From Sphingomonadales bacterium UBA2683 (lineage in GTDB: Bacteria > Pseudomonadota > Alphaproteobacteria > Sphingomonadales > Sphingomonadaceae): DNA of 64,000 bases. The stretch is taken from the NCBI GenBank assembly GCA_002354635.1, contig DELZ01000005.1, positions 369,780 through 433,779 on the forward strand, in the 5' to 3' direction. The translations under genes and the position numbers were made by a program. Below are positions 23,684 through 32,989 of this stretch, piece by piece. The notes below the pieces were generated by a model that was given only the letters and a program-made list of their open reading frames with translations, was not told the DNA's origin and did not search any database. Numbering within the stretch: the first letter of the stretch is position 1; each line of letters starts with the position of its first letter.

Positions 23684-25237
23684 ATGAAAACCAAGAAAAA
23701 GGTCGGCATCTGGCTGCGTGTCTCGACTGACGATCAGATGCACGGCGATAGCCTTGAAGTCCATCAACACCGCGCCAGTCTCTACGCGGAAAGCAAGGAT
23801 TGGGAGGTAGTAGAAACCTATCGCCTTGAAGCTGTTTCCGGCAAGCGCGTCATAGACCACCCTGAAGCGCGACGTATGATTGCAGATGTGCAAGCCGGTC
23901 ACATTTCCGGCTTGATCTTCTCGAAACTGGCGCGTTTATCACGCAACAACCGCGAACTGCTCGAATTTGCGGATTTATTCCAAAAAGCCGACGCCGACCT
24001 CGTATCACTGGCCGAGAGCATAGACACCAGCACACCCGCCGGACGTATGTTCTACAACATGCTGGCCGCCATGGCGAATTGGGAACGAGAAGAAATTGCC
24101 TCCCGCGTCGCCGCATCAGTCCCGATCAGAGCCAAACTAGGGAAGCCGCTTGGCGGCCCCGCGCCCTATGGCTACCAATGGACCGACAAGAAGCTAATCG
24201 TCGATCAGGATGAAGCCCCCATCCGTGTTTTGATCTACACACTCTTCCAAAAGCACAAGCGCAAGAAAACCGTAGCGCGCCATCTTAACGACATGGGCCA
24301 CCGTACCCGCAAAGGGGCAAAATGGAGCGATACGACGATTGAGCGCTTAATCCGAGACACCACCGCCATCGGCAAAAAACGCGCTAACTACAGCACCCAA
24401 TCAAATGCCGCAACCGGCGCATGGGAACTCAAACCTAAAGAAGATTGGGTCTATCACGACGTGGAACCATTGGTGTCAGAGGAATTGTTCAACGAATGTG
24501 TCAGCTACCTTGATGCTCAACGCCGCAACGGCAAGCGATACACCCGCCAATCAGTAAATTTGTTTATGAGCTACGCCCATTGCGGCTGCGGCACCAAAAT
24601 GTTCGTGCCAAGCCAGTCAAAAAAATACGTTTGCAATAATTGCAAGAACCGGATTCCCATGGACACTCTAGAAGAGTGTTTCTTGGCCGAGATTGCGGCT
24701 GCTGGCATTACTGGCCACGATGTTGACTTAAGGAAGAAACGTGCCACGCAAAAGATCGACGAACTCTCTCTCCTGATTGATACTCACAAGGAAACTATCC
24801 GCAAGGTAGATGGTGACGTTGATACGCTATTAGACTTGTATCAGAAGCAGGCATTGGACGAGGCTGGGTTCAAATCTCGCTATGATGAGAAAGCCGTGCG
24901 CAAAACTGAACTGGAAGAAGAACTACCGCGCCTTCTCGCCAGACAAGACGCCATTCGGCAGACCATATTAGATGCCGAGAGTGCCTTTGAGGAAACCAAG
25001 GACATTCTCGACAGATGGAATGACCTAACCAAAGAAAACAAACGATTGCTGATTGAAGCAGTCTTAGTCCGCGTTGATATCAGTGAGGACGAGGTGGAAT
25101 TTACCTTCCTCCATGAGCCGACCGCAGCGTCATCCCTAACCCCACCCAATCCACCCCTTTCCAAAGTGGCCGCACGAAAGCAACACAAGGTCACGGATTC
25201 ATCGCCGCAACCATCTGCACACGCGCCGGGAAGGTAA
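23684..25237 (+). CDS. Large serine recombinase at the comM junction
   Basis: 517 residues. Catalytic Ser14 in IWLRVSTDDQMHGD, LARLSRN arginine motif, recombinase domain (GGPAPYGYQW onward), zinc ribbon (CGCGTKMFVP ... CNNCKN) and a long C-terminal coiled coil. It is the likely integrase of the island, because its 3' end reaches the junction with comM. The last 15 or so codons (after KVT) are read from the antisense strand of comM, so the C-terminus in the free circular form would differ. The residues affected lie after the coiled coil and are unlikely to be essential. No promoter is obvious upstream. Confidence 0.92.
   Translation: MKTKKKVGIWLRVSTDDQMHGDSLEVHQHRASLYAESKDWEVVETYRLEAVSGKRVIDHPEARRMIADVQAGHISGLIFSKLARLSRNNRELLEFADLFQKADADLVSLAESIDTSTPAGRMFYNMLAAMANWEREEIASRVAASVPIRAKLGKPLGGPAPYGYQWTDKKLIVDQDEAPIRVLIYTLFQKHKRKKTVARHLNDMGHRTRKGAKWSDTTIERLIRDTTAIGKKRANYSTQSNAATGAWELKPKEDWVYHDVEPLVSEELFNECVSYLDAQRRNGKRYTRQSVNLFMSYAHCGCGTKMFVPSQSKKYVCNNCKNRIPMDTLEECFLAEIAAAGITGHDVDLRKKRATQKIDELSLLIDTHKETIRKVDGDVDTLLDLYQKQALDEAGFKSRYDEKAVRKTELEEELPRLLARQDAIRQTILDAESAFEETKDILDRWNDLTKENKRLLIEAVLVRVDISEDEVEFTFLHEPTAASSLTPPNPPLSKVAARKQHKVTDSSPQPSAHAPGR
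25185..25205. other. Island-chromosome junction (attachment site) in comM
   Basis: comM coding sense runs to the codons for AAMNP and then changes to island sequence giving an immediate TGA. The switch lies within a few bases of 25190. In intact comM genes this site continues as the conserved CPCG. The crossover dinucleotide cannot be fixed without the other end. Confidence 0.65.
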
Positions 25238-26231
25238 CATGCGCATTGGCTCTGGCCACGCTGACCTCTCCGGTTTCGAGCGGCTGGCGCAGCGAATCGA
25301 GAACCGGTCGCTGGAATTCCGGCAGTTCATCGAGGAACAATACCCCAAGATGGGCCATGCTGACCTCGCCGGGACGCACCTTCAATCCGCCGCCGACCAG
25401 CGCCGCCATCGAAGCGCTGTGATGCGGGGTGCGAAACGGCCGCTGGCGGGACATCTGCCCCCCCGCGAGCGTGCCGGCGACGGATGCCACCATCGACACT
25501 TCCAGCGCTTCCGCCGGAGAAAGGGGCGGCAATATCCCCGGCAGGCAGGACGCGAGCATGGATTTACCCGACCCCGGCGGACCGTTCATCAACAGATTGT
25601 GACCGCCAGCCGCTGCAATTTCCAGCGCCCGCTTTGCGGTTTCCTGTCCCTTCACATCCTTCAGGTCCGGCCCGTAATCGGGTTCGGGAGCAACGCCGGT
25701 TTCCGGCGGCGTCAGTATCGACTGTCCCTTGAAATGGTTGAGCAGCGCCAGCAGATCTCCCGGAGCCAACACCTCGATATCGCCGGCCCAGGCCGCTTCC
25801 GGGCCCTGCAACGCCGGACAGATGAGGCCCAGATCCCTGCCTGACGCGTGCAGCGCGGCCAACAGCACGCCGGGAGTAGCCGCGAGTCGCCCGTCCAGCG
25901 ACAATTCGCCCACCACGACATAGCTGGCCAGCGTTTCGGCATCGACAATGCCCATCGCACCGAGCAGCGCCAGCGCAATCGGCAGATCATAATGGGAGCC
26001 GGCCTTGGGCAGGTCGGCAGGAGAAAGATTGACCGTGATACGCTTCGGCGGCAGCGAAAGGCCCATTGCCGCGATAGCCGCCCGCACCCGCTCGCGGCTC
26101 TCGGCCACCGCCTTGTCCGGCAAGCCGACCACGTTGAAGGCAGGCAAGCCCGGCGCAACCTGACATTGCACTTCTACTCCGCGCGCCTCCAGTCCGAGAT
26201 AGGCCACCGTCTGAACCAGCGCCACCATCAT
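25191..26231 (-). pseudogene. comM: comM, 3'-truncated by island integration
   Basis: Encodes the first 346 residues of ComM/YifB, a hexameric Mg-chelatase-like AAA+ helicase that drives branch migration during natural transformation. The start (MMVALVQTVAYLGLEARG) and the N-terminal Lon-like domain are intact, as are Walker A GPPGSGKS, Walker B GVLFLDELPEF and the HHSAS segment. The coding sense ends at AAMNP, and the remaining 150 or so residues, including the C-terminal lid and arginine finger region, are missing. The truncated product should not be active. Natural transformation may be impaired unless the element excises. The ATG at 26228 is an equal start. Confidence 0.9.
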
Positions 26232-26405
26232 AGCCGCCCCAATTGCATGCTGGAATCATGGAAGCGCCCGGCGATTGAGTCGAGCCTCAACCGCGCCTTG
26301 GCCGCAACCGTCAAAACACCGGAAATCAGCCAGGGAATCCGGTTAATATTGCCACAACCACGCGCGCAAACGCTTTGGCAAGCGGATAGCCTGCATCAGG
26401 AGCGC

Positions 26406-27137
26406 ATGAACTGGAGCAACCGATCAGATATTTGGGCACATGAAAGCCTGTTGGGCAACACCCGCCACGGGTTTGTTCTCAGCGCCCTGATGCTCTGTGC
26501 GTTGCTGCTGCTCCCGGTCCAGCCGGCATATAGCTCCAGCAGCTATACCGTCACCGAAACGGTCGAGATTTTCGAGTATGACCTTTTCGAACCGGAAACC
26601 CGGGCAACGCCGGCAAGCGCCACTTATGGCCAGTATGGACCCTTTCGTGTGATCGCTCCCGATACGGTTGAGATGACGGGCACGGTGGACAGCTACACAC
26701 CGGCTCTGTTCCGGCAGATGCTCAGCCAACATCCCGGGATCAGGCGGATCGAAATGCTCGATTGTGACGGATCGGTGGATGAGGAAGCCAATCTCAGACT
26801 GGCCAGAATGATTCGCCGCGCCGGGATCAGCACCAATGTACCGGCCCATGGCTCTGTCCGCTCCGGCGCGGTGGAGTTGTTCCTCGCCGGAATAACGCGG
26901 ACCGCGGACCCTGCTGCGGAATTCATCGTCCACAGCTGGATGGACGAAGACGGGCGGCAGGCAGGTGACTATCCGGCCAGCGATCCGGTTCATGCCGAAT
27001 ATCTCGACTATTATGCAGAAATGGGTGTGCCGCTTCCCACGGCAAAGGCCTTTTACGCGCTGACCAACAGTGTCCCCTTCTCGGAGCAGTTGCGGCTGTC
27101 ACGCGGCGACATGGCGCGCTTTCAACTCCTCCACTAG
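26406..27137 (+). CDS. Exported ClpP-like protein (COG3904 type)
   Basis: 243 residues from ATG 26406. A long N-terminal region with a hydrophobic leader (FVLSALMLCALLLLPVQPAYS) predicts export. The mature part has the ClpP/crotonase-like order: a strand region VEMTGTVDSYTP, a helix LARMIRRAGISTNVP, and the nucleophile-elbow-like GSVRSGAVELFLAG followed by RTADPAAEFIVHSW. This matches periplasmic proteins of COG3904. A frame extending further upstream overlaps the divergent comM and is not used. It is the first core gene to the right of the truncated comM. Confidence 0.65.
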   Translation: MNWSNRSDIWAHESLLGNTRHGFVLSALMLCALLLLPVQPAYSSSSYTVTETVEIFEYDLFEPETRATPASATYGQYGPFRVIAPDTVEMTGTVDSYTPALFRQMLSQHPGIRRIEMLDCDGSVDEEANLRLARMIRRAGISTNVPAHGSVRSGAVELFLAGITRTADPAAEFIVHSWMDEDGRQAGDYPASDPVHAEYLDYYAEMGVPLPTAKAFYALTNSVPFSEQLRLSRGDMARFQLLH

Positions 27138-27258
27138 TCCCTCCACCTGCAGTTACCGTTCACGTCTCGTGCATCTTCGGGAACGATAATCGCCGTTGCG
27201 CGCTTTAATGATGGTAGCAAGCTTGCGCCCGTGATCGCGAAGCACCAAATGGAAGACG

Positions 27259-27594
27259 ATGGACGACAAACTCAAAAAAAAGCGTTGGAAATATACGTCC
27301 GGCTCCCGATTCCTGCTTTCGGTGATCGGATTTGCGCTGATTCTGGTGTCACCAATCATCGGCGCGATCCCCGGACCGGGCTTCATCATTGTCTTTCCGA
27401 TCGGTCTGGCCCTGGTCCTGCAAAACTCCCGCTGGGCGAAGAAACGCTATGTCGATTTCAAGCGGCGATACCCCAATTATGGCAAATGGACCGACTGGGC
27501 GATGCGCAGAAGGCATCACAAGACGCTACCCGACGATTTTGAACTGCCGATTTTCGGCAAGGTGAAGACCGGCAATCGGGACAAGAAAGTTTAG
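27259..27594 (+). CDS. PGPGW-type small membrane protein
   Basis: 111 residues. Basic N-terminus, then a hydrophobic hairpin with the family motif IPGPGFIIVFPIGLALVL between two membrane helices, and a basic cytoplasmic tail. The putative transmembrane PGPGW family has no known biochemical role. A longer plus-strand frame starting at 27231 is out of frame. A terminator separates it from rpmH. Confidence 0.8.
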   Translation: MDDKLKKKRWKYTSGSRFLLSVIGFALILVSPIIGAIPGPGFIIVFPIGLALVLQNSRWAKKRYVDFKRRYPNYGKWTDWAMRRRHHKTLPDDFELPIFGKVKTGNRDKKV

Positions 27595-27660
27595 GGTGAG
27601 GAGCGCGCGCAAACGCTTGACTTTCCGCGCCTGCCTGCCTAATCGCAGCGACAACGTATC

Positions 27661-27687
27661 GGCCGCAGCTTTTGGCGGCCTTTTTTA
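27661..27687 (+). terminator. Rho-independent terminator before rpmH
   Basis: GGCCGC (27661-27666) pairs with GCGGCC (27675-27680), loop of eight, followed by six T. Confidence 0.7.
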
Positions 27688-27714
27688 TCGAAATTTTGAC
27701 GTAGGATATTCGCG

Positions 27715-27849
27715 ATGAAGCGTACATTTCAACCGAGCCGCCTGGTCCGTAAACGGCGCCATGGTTTCCGCGCCCGCAAAGCTACCGTTGGCGGTCGCAA
27801 AGTGCTGGCAGCCCGCCGTGCCCGTGGCCGCAAGAAGCTCTCTGCCTAA
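27715..27849 (+). CDS. rpmH: Ribosomal protein bL34
   Basis: 44 residues, the normal length. MKRTFQPSRLVRKRRHGFRA and the ending RARGRKKLSA are diagnostic. It begins the conserved rpmH-rnpA-yidD-yidC-engB cluster, seven bases before rnpA. Confidence 0.97.
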   Translation: MKRTFQPSRLVRKRRHGFRARKATVGGRKVLAARRARGRKKLSA

Positions 27850-27856
27850 AAGCAAT

Positions 27857-28315
27857 ATGACCGCTCGTGCTGAGCCATCCGAAGCACGCCTATCGCCGGA
27901 TCATATAGACGCGAAGCGCCTTTTGTCCGATTCGGCACCCGCCGAGTCAAACCGGCCTATCGAAGTGATTCGCAAACGCGCAGATTTTCTCGCCGCAAAC
28001 CGCGGCAAGCGATTCGTAACCGCCAATTTTGTTTTGCTGGCGCATAAACGGCGCGACACTCACCCTATTCCCGAACAGACCATCCGCTTCGGCATCACCG
28101 TCACCAAGAAAATCGGTAACGCCGTGGCGCGCAATCGCATGAAGCGGCGATTCCGCGCGCTGCTCGCACAGGCCCTGCCCGGCCATGGGATTACCGGCGT
28201 CGACCATATCATGATTGGCCGCAAGGCCGACACAGAAGCGGATTTCGCTACCATGAAGGCCGATCTCGAAAAGGGCCTGAACCATCTGGCAAAAAAGCTG
28301 GCCCAGCGATGCTGA
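27857..28315 (+). CDS. rnpA: Ribonuclease P protein component
   Basis: 152 residues from ATG 27857, after a 35-residue N-terminal extension typical of alphaproteobacteria. The core shows KRADFLAANRGKRF and the RNA-binding RNR motif (AVARNRMKRRFR). It binds the RNase P RNA in 5' tRNA maturation. It overlaps yidD by seven bases. Confidence 0.93.
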   Translation: MTARAEPSEARLSPDHIDAKRLLSDSAPAESNRPIEVIRKRADFLAANRGKRFVTANFVLLAHKRRDTHPIPEQTIRFGITVTKKIGNAVARNRMKRRFRALLAQALPGHGITGVDHIMIGRKADTEADFATMKADLEKGLNHLAKKLAQRC

Positions 28316-28521
28316 AATCCGTCTTCATCTTCTGTGTACGGTGCTGGCAATGGGGCCCCTCCCGTATTTTGCCCCCGACTTGCCGCTACATGCCGACCTG
28401 CAGCGCCTATACGATCGAGGCGATCGAGAAACATGGTGCAATTAGGGGTAGCTGGCTGGGGGCTAAACGGCTATTGCGCTGCCATCCTTGGGGTGGCTCG
28501 GGTTATGACCCGGTGCCTTGA
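28309..28521 (+). CDS. yidD: Membrane protein insertion efficiency factor
   Basis: 70 residues with the diagnostic PTCSAYTIEAIEKHGA and LRCHPWGGSGYDPVP. YidD is a small amphipathic membrane-associated protein that assists YidC. It overlaps rnpA and lies 54 bases before yidC. Confidence 0.95.
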   Translation: MLKSVFIFCVRCWQWGPSRILPPTCRYMPTCSAYTIEAIEKHGAIRGSWLGAKRLLRCHPWGGSGYDPVP

Positions 28522-28575
28522 TACCCTCATACACCGATCCTATTTGCAACAAATGGCCGAAAGCGGGACGAAATA

Positions 28576-30435
28576 GTGGACGACAAACGCAATATCATCA
28601 TGGCGGTGCTCCTCACCGGTATCATTCTGTTCGGCTGGCCGCTGATGATGGAACGGTTTTTCCCGGACATGGCCAACAAGAACGAGGTCGTGGAGCAGGC
28701 GAATGTACCAGCCACCGACCAGGTTCCTGCCGGAACCGGTTCTTCGAGCGGTACCCCGGCGACCGGCAACGCGGATATTGCCACCACAGCGGAGTCTGGC
28801 AAGATCAGGCCGCTGGCAACGGTCTTGCGGGAAAATCCCCGCGTTCTGATCGAAACCCCCCGCCTGAACGGTTCGGTCAATCTCAAGGGCGGACGGATTG
28901 ATGATCTGACGCTGACCGATCACACCGTCGACATGAGCAAGGACAGCAAGCCGATCCGGCTATTTGCGCCTTCCGGCACCGAAAATGCCTATTTCAGCCG
29001 CTTTGGCTGGGCCGGCGAAGGCGTGGCTGTACCGGATGACAATAGCATCTGGTCCACCGACGGCAGCAAACTGACCCCGGAAACACCGGTGACGCTGAGC
29101 TGGGCGAACGAAACCGGCCAGACCTATATCATCAAGTTGTCGATTGACCCCGATTATCTCATCACCAGCGAGCAAACGGTAATCAACCGCGGCGCCAACC
29201 CGATCGCGATCCGGCCCTACGGCCTGCTCAACCGGAAACGGGATCTCGACAATATTCCACCCAGTGAAGCCAGCACCTGGACCATCCACTCCGGTCCGGT
29301 TGGTGTCTATGAGGGCGCCGCCAATTACGATGTCGATTACAAAAATCTGGCCGGCGAAGAACCCGGATTTTTTGCAAGCCTGTTCGGTACCTCCGCGGTT
29401 GCCGGAACCAACGCCTATGACAAGGAGGTCAGCTGGCTCGGCTTTACCGACAAATATTGGCTTGGCGCCCTGGTCCCGGAAAATATTTCCGACGTCGATG
29501 GCCGCTTCCGGTCCGGCGGAGGCGATATTTTCCAGGCCGAGATTGCGAAAAAGAACCCGCAAATCGTCGCCTCGGGACAGCAGCTGAAAACCACGACCCG
29601 TCTGTTTGCAGGGGCAAAGGAAAACGCGCTGCTGGAAAAATATGAAGCGGAATTCGGCATCAAAAACCTGGACCGCGCGATCGACTGGGGCTGGTTCTAC
29701 TGGTTCGAGAAACCGCTGTTTTATCTGCTCAACTGGCTGTTCAAGCTGGTCGGGAATTTCGGTGTCGCGATCATCCTGATGACCTTCGTTGTCCGCGGGG
29801 TGATGTTCCCGATTGCCCAGAAACAATTTGCCTCCATGGCGCAAATGCGCGCCGTTCAGCCGAAGATGAAGGCGATCCAGGAGAAGCACAAGGACGACAA
29901 GCAGGTGCAGCAACAGGAAATCATGAAGCTGTACAAGGAAGAGAAGGTCAATCCGCTTGCCGGCTGTCTGCCGATCTTCCTGCAGATTCCGATCTTTTTC
30001 GCGCTGTACAAGGTGCTGATGCTGTCGATCGAAATGCGCCACCAGCCCTTTGCCCTGTGGATCAAGGATCTGAGCGCGCCTGATCCGCTGACTCCGGTCA
30101 ACCTGTTCGGACTGCTGCCCTTCGACCCGCCAACCTTCCTTGCCGTCGGTGTCCTGCCGATCTTGATGGGCATCACCATGCACCTGCAGTTCAAGCTCAA
30201 CCCGGCTCCCATGGACCCGATGCAGAAACAGATCTTCAGCATCATGCCGTGGATCCTGGTATTCATCATGGCGCCGTTTGCCGCCGGTCTGCAGCTCTAC
30301 TGGACGGTGTCCAACATCCTGACCATCGCACAGCAGAAATGGCTCTATTCGCGCCATCCGCAGATGAAGGAAATGATGGCCAAGGAAGCCGAAGAGAAGG
30401 CGCGCAAGGCAGCGGCTGACAAGGCGGAGGCATGA
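28576..30435 (+). CDS. yidC: Membrane protein insertase YidC
   Basis: 619 residues, GTG start. N-terminal helix (IIMAVLLTGIILFGWPLMM), a large periplasmic beta domain (about 60-350) and the conserved insertase core with five helices. The core includes FGVAIILMTFVVRGVMFPI, PLAGCLPIFLQIPIFFALYK and ILVFIMAPFAAGLQLYWTVS. It inserts membrane proteins with or without the Sec translocon. Stop and engB start overlap as ATGA. Confidence 0.96.
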   Translation: MDDKRNIIMAVLLTGIILFGWPLMMERFFPDMANKNEVVEQANVPATDQVPAGTGSSSGTPATGNADIATTAESGKIRPLATVLRENPRVLIETPRLNGSVNLKGGRIDDLTLTDHTVDMSKDSKPIRLFAPSGTENAYFSRFGWAGEGVAVPDDNSIWSTDGSKLTPETPVTLSWANETGQTYIIKLSIDPDYLITSEQTVINRGANPIAIRPYGLLNRKRDLDNIPPSEASTWTIHSGPVGVYEGAANYDVDYKNLAGEEPGFFASLFGTSAVAGTNAYDKEVSWLGFTDKYWLGALVPENISDVDGRFRSGGGDIFQAEIAKKNPQIVASGQQLKTTTRLFAGAKENALLEKYEAEFGIKNLDRAIDWGWFYWFEKPLFYLLNWLFKLVGNFGVAIILMTFVVRGVMFPIAQKQFASMAQMRAVQPKMKAIQEKHKDDKQVQQQEIMKLYKEEKVNPLAGCLPIFLQIPIFFALYKVLMLSIEMRHQPFALWIKDLSAPDPLTPVNLFGLLPFDPPTFLAVGVLPILMGITMHLQFKLNPAPMDPMQKQIFSIMPWILVFIMAPFAAGLQLYWTVSNILTIAQQKWLYSRHPQMKEMMAKEAEEKARKAAADKAEA

Positions 30436-31052
30436 CGCCGCTTCATCCGAAGCTGTTTTCCGGACCGATCAGCTTTCTGAAAAGTGCGCCGCAGCTGCAG
30501 TTTCTGCCAGACCCGAAGGTCCCGGAAATCGCCTTTGCCGGCCGCTCCAATGTCGGCAAGTCGTCGCTGATCAACGCGCTCACCAACCGCAACGGTCTGG
30601 CGCGGACATCGAACACACCGGGCCGGACGCAGGAGCTCAATTTCTTCGATGTCGGTGATCCGCTGATCTTCCGGATCTGCGACATGCCAGGCTATGGCTT
30701 CGCCAAGGCCCCGCCAAAAGTGGTCCAGAAATGGCGCTTTCTGATCAACGACTATCTGCGCGGGCGGGCGGTGCTGAAGCGGACCTTCGTGCTGATCGAT
30801 TCGCGCCATGGCATCAAGCCGGTCGACGAGGAAGTCATGGAAATGCTCGACAAGGCAGCGGTCAGCTACCGGGTCGTGCTGACCAAGGCGGACAAGGTAA
30901 AGCAGGAAGAACTGGACGCAACGGCGGAGCAAGTGGCGGCAATCGCCAAGAAGCATCCAGCCGCTCATCCGGATCTGCTGCTGACGTCTTCCGAGAAAAA
31001 ACAGGGTATCGACGAACTGCGGCTGGCCGTTCTGGAGGCTGTGCAGAGCTGA
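30432..31052 (+). CDS. engB: Ribosome biogenesis GTPase EngB/YsxC
   Basis: 206 residues. G1 GRSNVGKSS, G2 TPGRT, G3 DMPGYG and G4 TKAD are all present. It assists assembly of the 50S subunit. It is translationally coupled to yidC. Confidence 0.95.
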   Translation: MTPLHPKLFSGPISFLKSAPQLQFLPDPKVPEIAFAGRSNVGKSSLINALTNRNGLARTSNTPGRTQELNFFDVGDPLIFRICDMPGYGFAKAPPKVVQKWRFLINDYLRGRAVLKRTFVLIDSRHGIKPVDEEVMEMLDKAAVSYRVVLTKADKVKQEELDATAEQVAAIAKKHPAAHPDLLLTSSEKKQGIDELRLAVLEAVQS

Positions 31053-31121
31053 GGGCGCGGCACTTGTGCCCGGAGAAGCATTGCTCGACACCGCCGATCA
31101 TATTTGGTTATGGGGCATGGT

Positions 31122-31793
31122 ATGAAACTGATAATCGGAAACAAGGCCTATTCCAGCTGGTCGATGCGCGGCTGGCTGGCCTGCAAGCAATCGGGCCTGT
31201 CCTTCGAGGAACTGACCGTGCCGCTCTATGGCGACGACTGGGACCATGTCCGGGCGACCGAAAATTTTGCGCCGTCGGGCGGCAAGGTTCCGATCCTCTG
31301 GGATGACGAGACCGTGGTCTGGGACAGCCTGGCGATTATCGACTGGCTTGCCGACAAGACCCACCGCGACCGCTTCTGGCCGAAAGACGAGACCGCGCGC
31401 GGCATGGCCCGTTCGATGGCCGCGGAAATGCATTCGGGATTCATGGCGCTGCGCCGCCAGTGCCCGATGAACACGCGGAAAATTTACGAGGGTCTCGATT
31501 TCAGCGACGAGGTCAAGGCAGACGCCGCACGGGTTATTGAGCTATGGGCGCAGGCGCGGGCGCGCTTTGGCGGCGGCGGACCGTTTCTGTTCGGCACCTA
31601 TGGCGCCGCGGATATCATGTATGCGCCGGTGGTTTCGCGCTTTCAGACTTATGGATTCCGCCTCCCCGGCTTTGCCACCAGCTATATGCAGACGATCCTC
31701 GACCACGAGTGGACCGCGCAATGGATGGAGGCTGCCGAGGAAGAACCGTGGGTGATCGAACGGCTCGAACGGCCGGAAGCGGCTGAAGCCTGA
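31122..31793 (+). CDS. Glutathione S-transferase family protein
   Basis: 223 residues from ATG 31122 (MKLIIGNKAYSSWSMRGWL). N-terminal thioredoxin-like domain with GGKVPILWDDETVVWDSLAI (the cis-Pro and glutathione-binding Asp-Ser), then an all-helical C-terminal domain. The Ser-rich active-site region (SSWS) resembles bacterial zeta/theta-like GSTs. Substrate unknown. Confidence 0.85.
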   Translation: MKLIIGNKAYSSWSMRGWLACKQSGLSFEELTVPLYGDDWDHVRATENFAPSGGKVPILWDDETVVWDSLAIIDWLADKTHRDRFWPKDETARGMARSMAAEMHSGFMALRRQCPMNTRKIYEGLDFSDEVKADAARVIELWAQARARFGGGGPFLFGTYGAADIMYAPVVSRFQTYGFRLPGFATSYMQTILDHEWTAQWMEAAEEEPWVIERLERPEAAEA

Positions 31794-31803
31794 GCGCCGG
31801 CCA

Positions 31804-32931
31804 GTGACAAACCCGACCGTCCTCGACCTGGCCAAGCGTCTGATCGCGCAACCCAGCATCACTCCCGCAAGCGGCGGCGTGTTTGACGAAATGGGGGCGA
31901 TGCTGGAGCCGCTGGGTTTTGCCGTCACCCGTTTCATTTCCGGCGAGGCGCCCGACGGTCCCGTTGAAAATCTTTTCGCAATCCGCAAGGGCCCGGCCGG
32001 TTCGCGCCATTTTGCCTATGCAGGTCATCTTGATGTGGTCCCGCCAGGACAGGGCTGGCAGACCGACCCGTTCGTCCCGGAAGTGCGCGGCGATCTGCTG
32101 CACGGGCGCGGCGCGGTCGACATGAAGGGCAGTATCGCCGCCTTTGTCAGCGCGCTGCACAAGCTGCCCGCAGATCTCGGTACAATCAGCCTGATCATTA
32201 CCGGCGACGAGGAAGGACCGGCCCGCTTCGGCACGGTCGCGCTGATGGACTATATGGCCGAACGCGATATCGTTCCGGACCTGTGCCTTGTCGGCGAGCC
32301 GACATCGGTCCACCGGCTCGGCGACATGATGAAGATTGGCCGGCGCGGTTCGGTCAATATGTGGGTCACCGTTCACGGCATGCAGGGCCATGTCGCCTAC
32401 CCGCACAACGCCGACAATCCGATTACCAAATTGGGCAAGATACTGAGCGAAATTGATGCGCTCCGGCTCGACGACGGAACCGACTGGTTCCAGCCAAGCA
32501 ATATCGAGTTTACCGACCTGCACGTCGGCAATCCGGCGCACAATGTGATCCCGGCCAAGGCGGAGGGTCGCCTGTCGATCCGGTTCAACGACCGGCACAC
32601 GGGAGAGAGTCTGGGTGCCATGGTTCGAGAGATTGTCGAAAAGCACGGCGGCGAACTCAAGCCGATCATTTCCGGCGAACCGTTTCTCACTCCGCCGGGC
32701 GAATTTTCGGACATCATTGCAGGCGCGGTCCGCGAGGTGCTCGGCATCGAACCCGAACTGTCCACCTCGGGCGGCACCTCCGACGCCCGCTTTCTGGCGA
32801 AGATCATGCCGGTGGTCGAATTTGGCCTGTGCAACGCGACCATGCACAAGCTGGACGAAGCGGTGGCAACCGATGATCTTGAAAAACTGGTGCAAATCTA
32901 CGCCCTGATTGTCGAACGCGCGCTCGTCTGA
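31804..32931 (+). CDS. dapE: Succinyl-diaminopimelate desuccinylase
   Basis: 375 residues, GTG start. M20 metallopeptidase: HLDVVPPG, GRGAVDMKGS and GDEEGPA supply the zinc ligands, and GGTSDARF closes the active site. It removes succinate from N-succinyl-LL-diaminopimelate in lysine and peptidoglycan synthesis. It lies ten bases after the GST gene. Confidence 0.93.
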   Translation: MTNPTVLDLAKRLIAQPSITPASGGVFDEMGAMLEPLGFAVTRFISGEAPDGPVENLFAIRKGPAGSRHFAYAGHLDVVPPGQGWQTDPFVPEVRGDLLHGRGAVDMKGSIAAFVSALHKLPADLGTISLIITGDEEGPARFGTVALMDYMAERDIVPDLCLVGEPTSVHRLGDMMKIGRRGSVNMWVTVHGMQGHVAYPHNADNPITKLGKILSEIDALRLDDGTDWFQPSNIEFTDLHVGNPAHNVIPAKAEGRLSIRFNDRHTGESLGAMVREIVEKHGGELKPIISGEPFLTPPGEFSDIIAGAVREVLGIEPELSTSGGTSDARFLAKIMPVVEFGLCNATMHKLDEAVATDDLEKLVQIYALIVERALV

Positions 32932-32989
32932 CCGGCGCGCCCACCATAACGGGCCGGACTGAATCCGGACCGCAAGAAGGAGAGACTTT

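Larger units (their letters stand above)
1..25190. mobile_element. Genomic island integrated in comM (right part; left end outside)
   Basis: The right boundary is the comM junction. The missing comM 3' part does not occur in the window, so the left end lies at or beyond base 1. The interval is visibly AT-richer than the sequence after 26 kb. It holds two serine recombinases, an IS630 copy, TraG-type ATPases, HTH remnants and a duplicated excalibur gene. The hydrogenase locus lies inside this interval, but whether it travels with the element is not proven; a composite of nested elements is possible. Confidence 0.42.

Noticed and set aside
25848..26405. Upstream extension of the ClpP-like gene
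   Set aside because: The frame overlaps divergent comM; the exported protein begins at 26406 with its own leader.
28960..30357. Long minus-strand frame opposite yidC
   Set aside because: It is antisense to a certain gene, rich in His/Gln/Arg, and typical of a GC-rich shadow frame.
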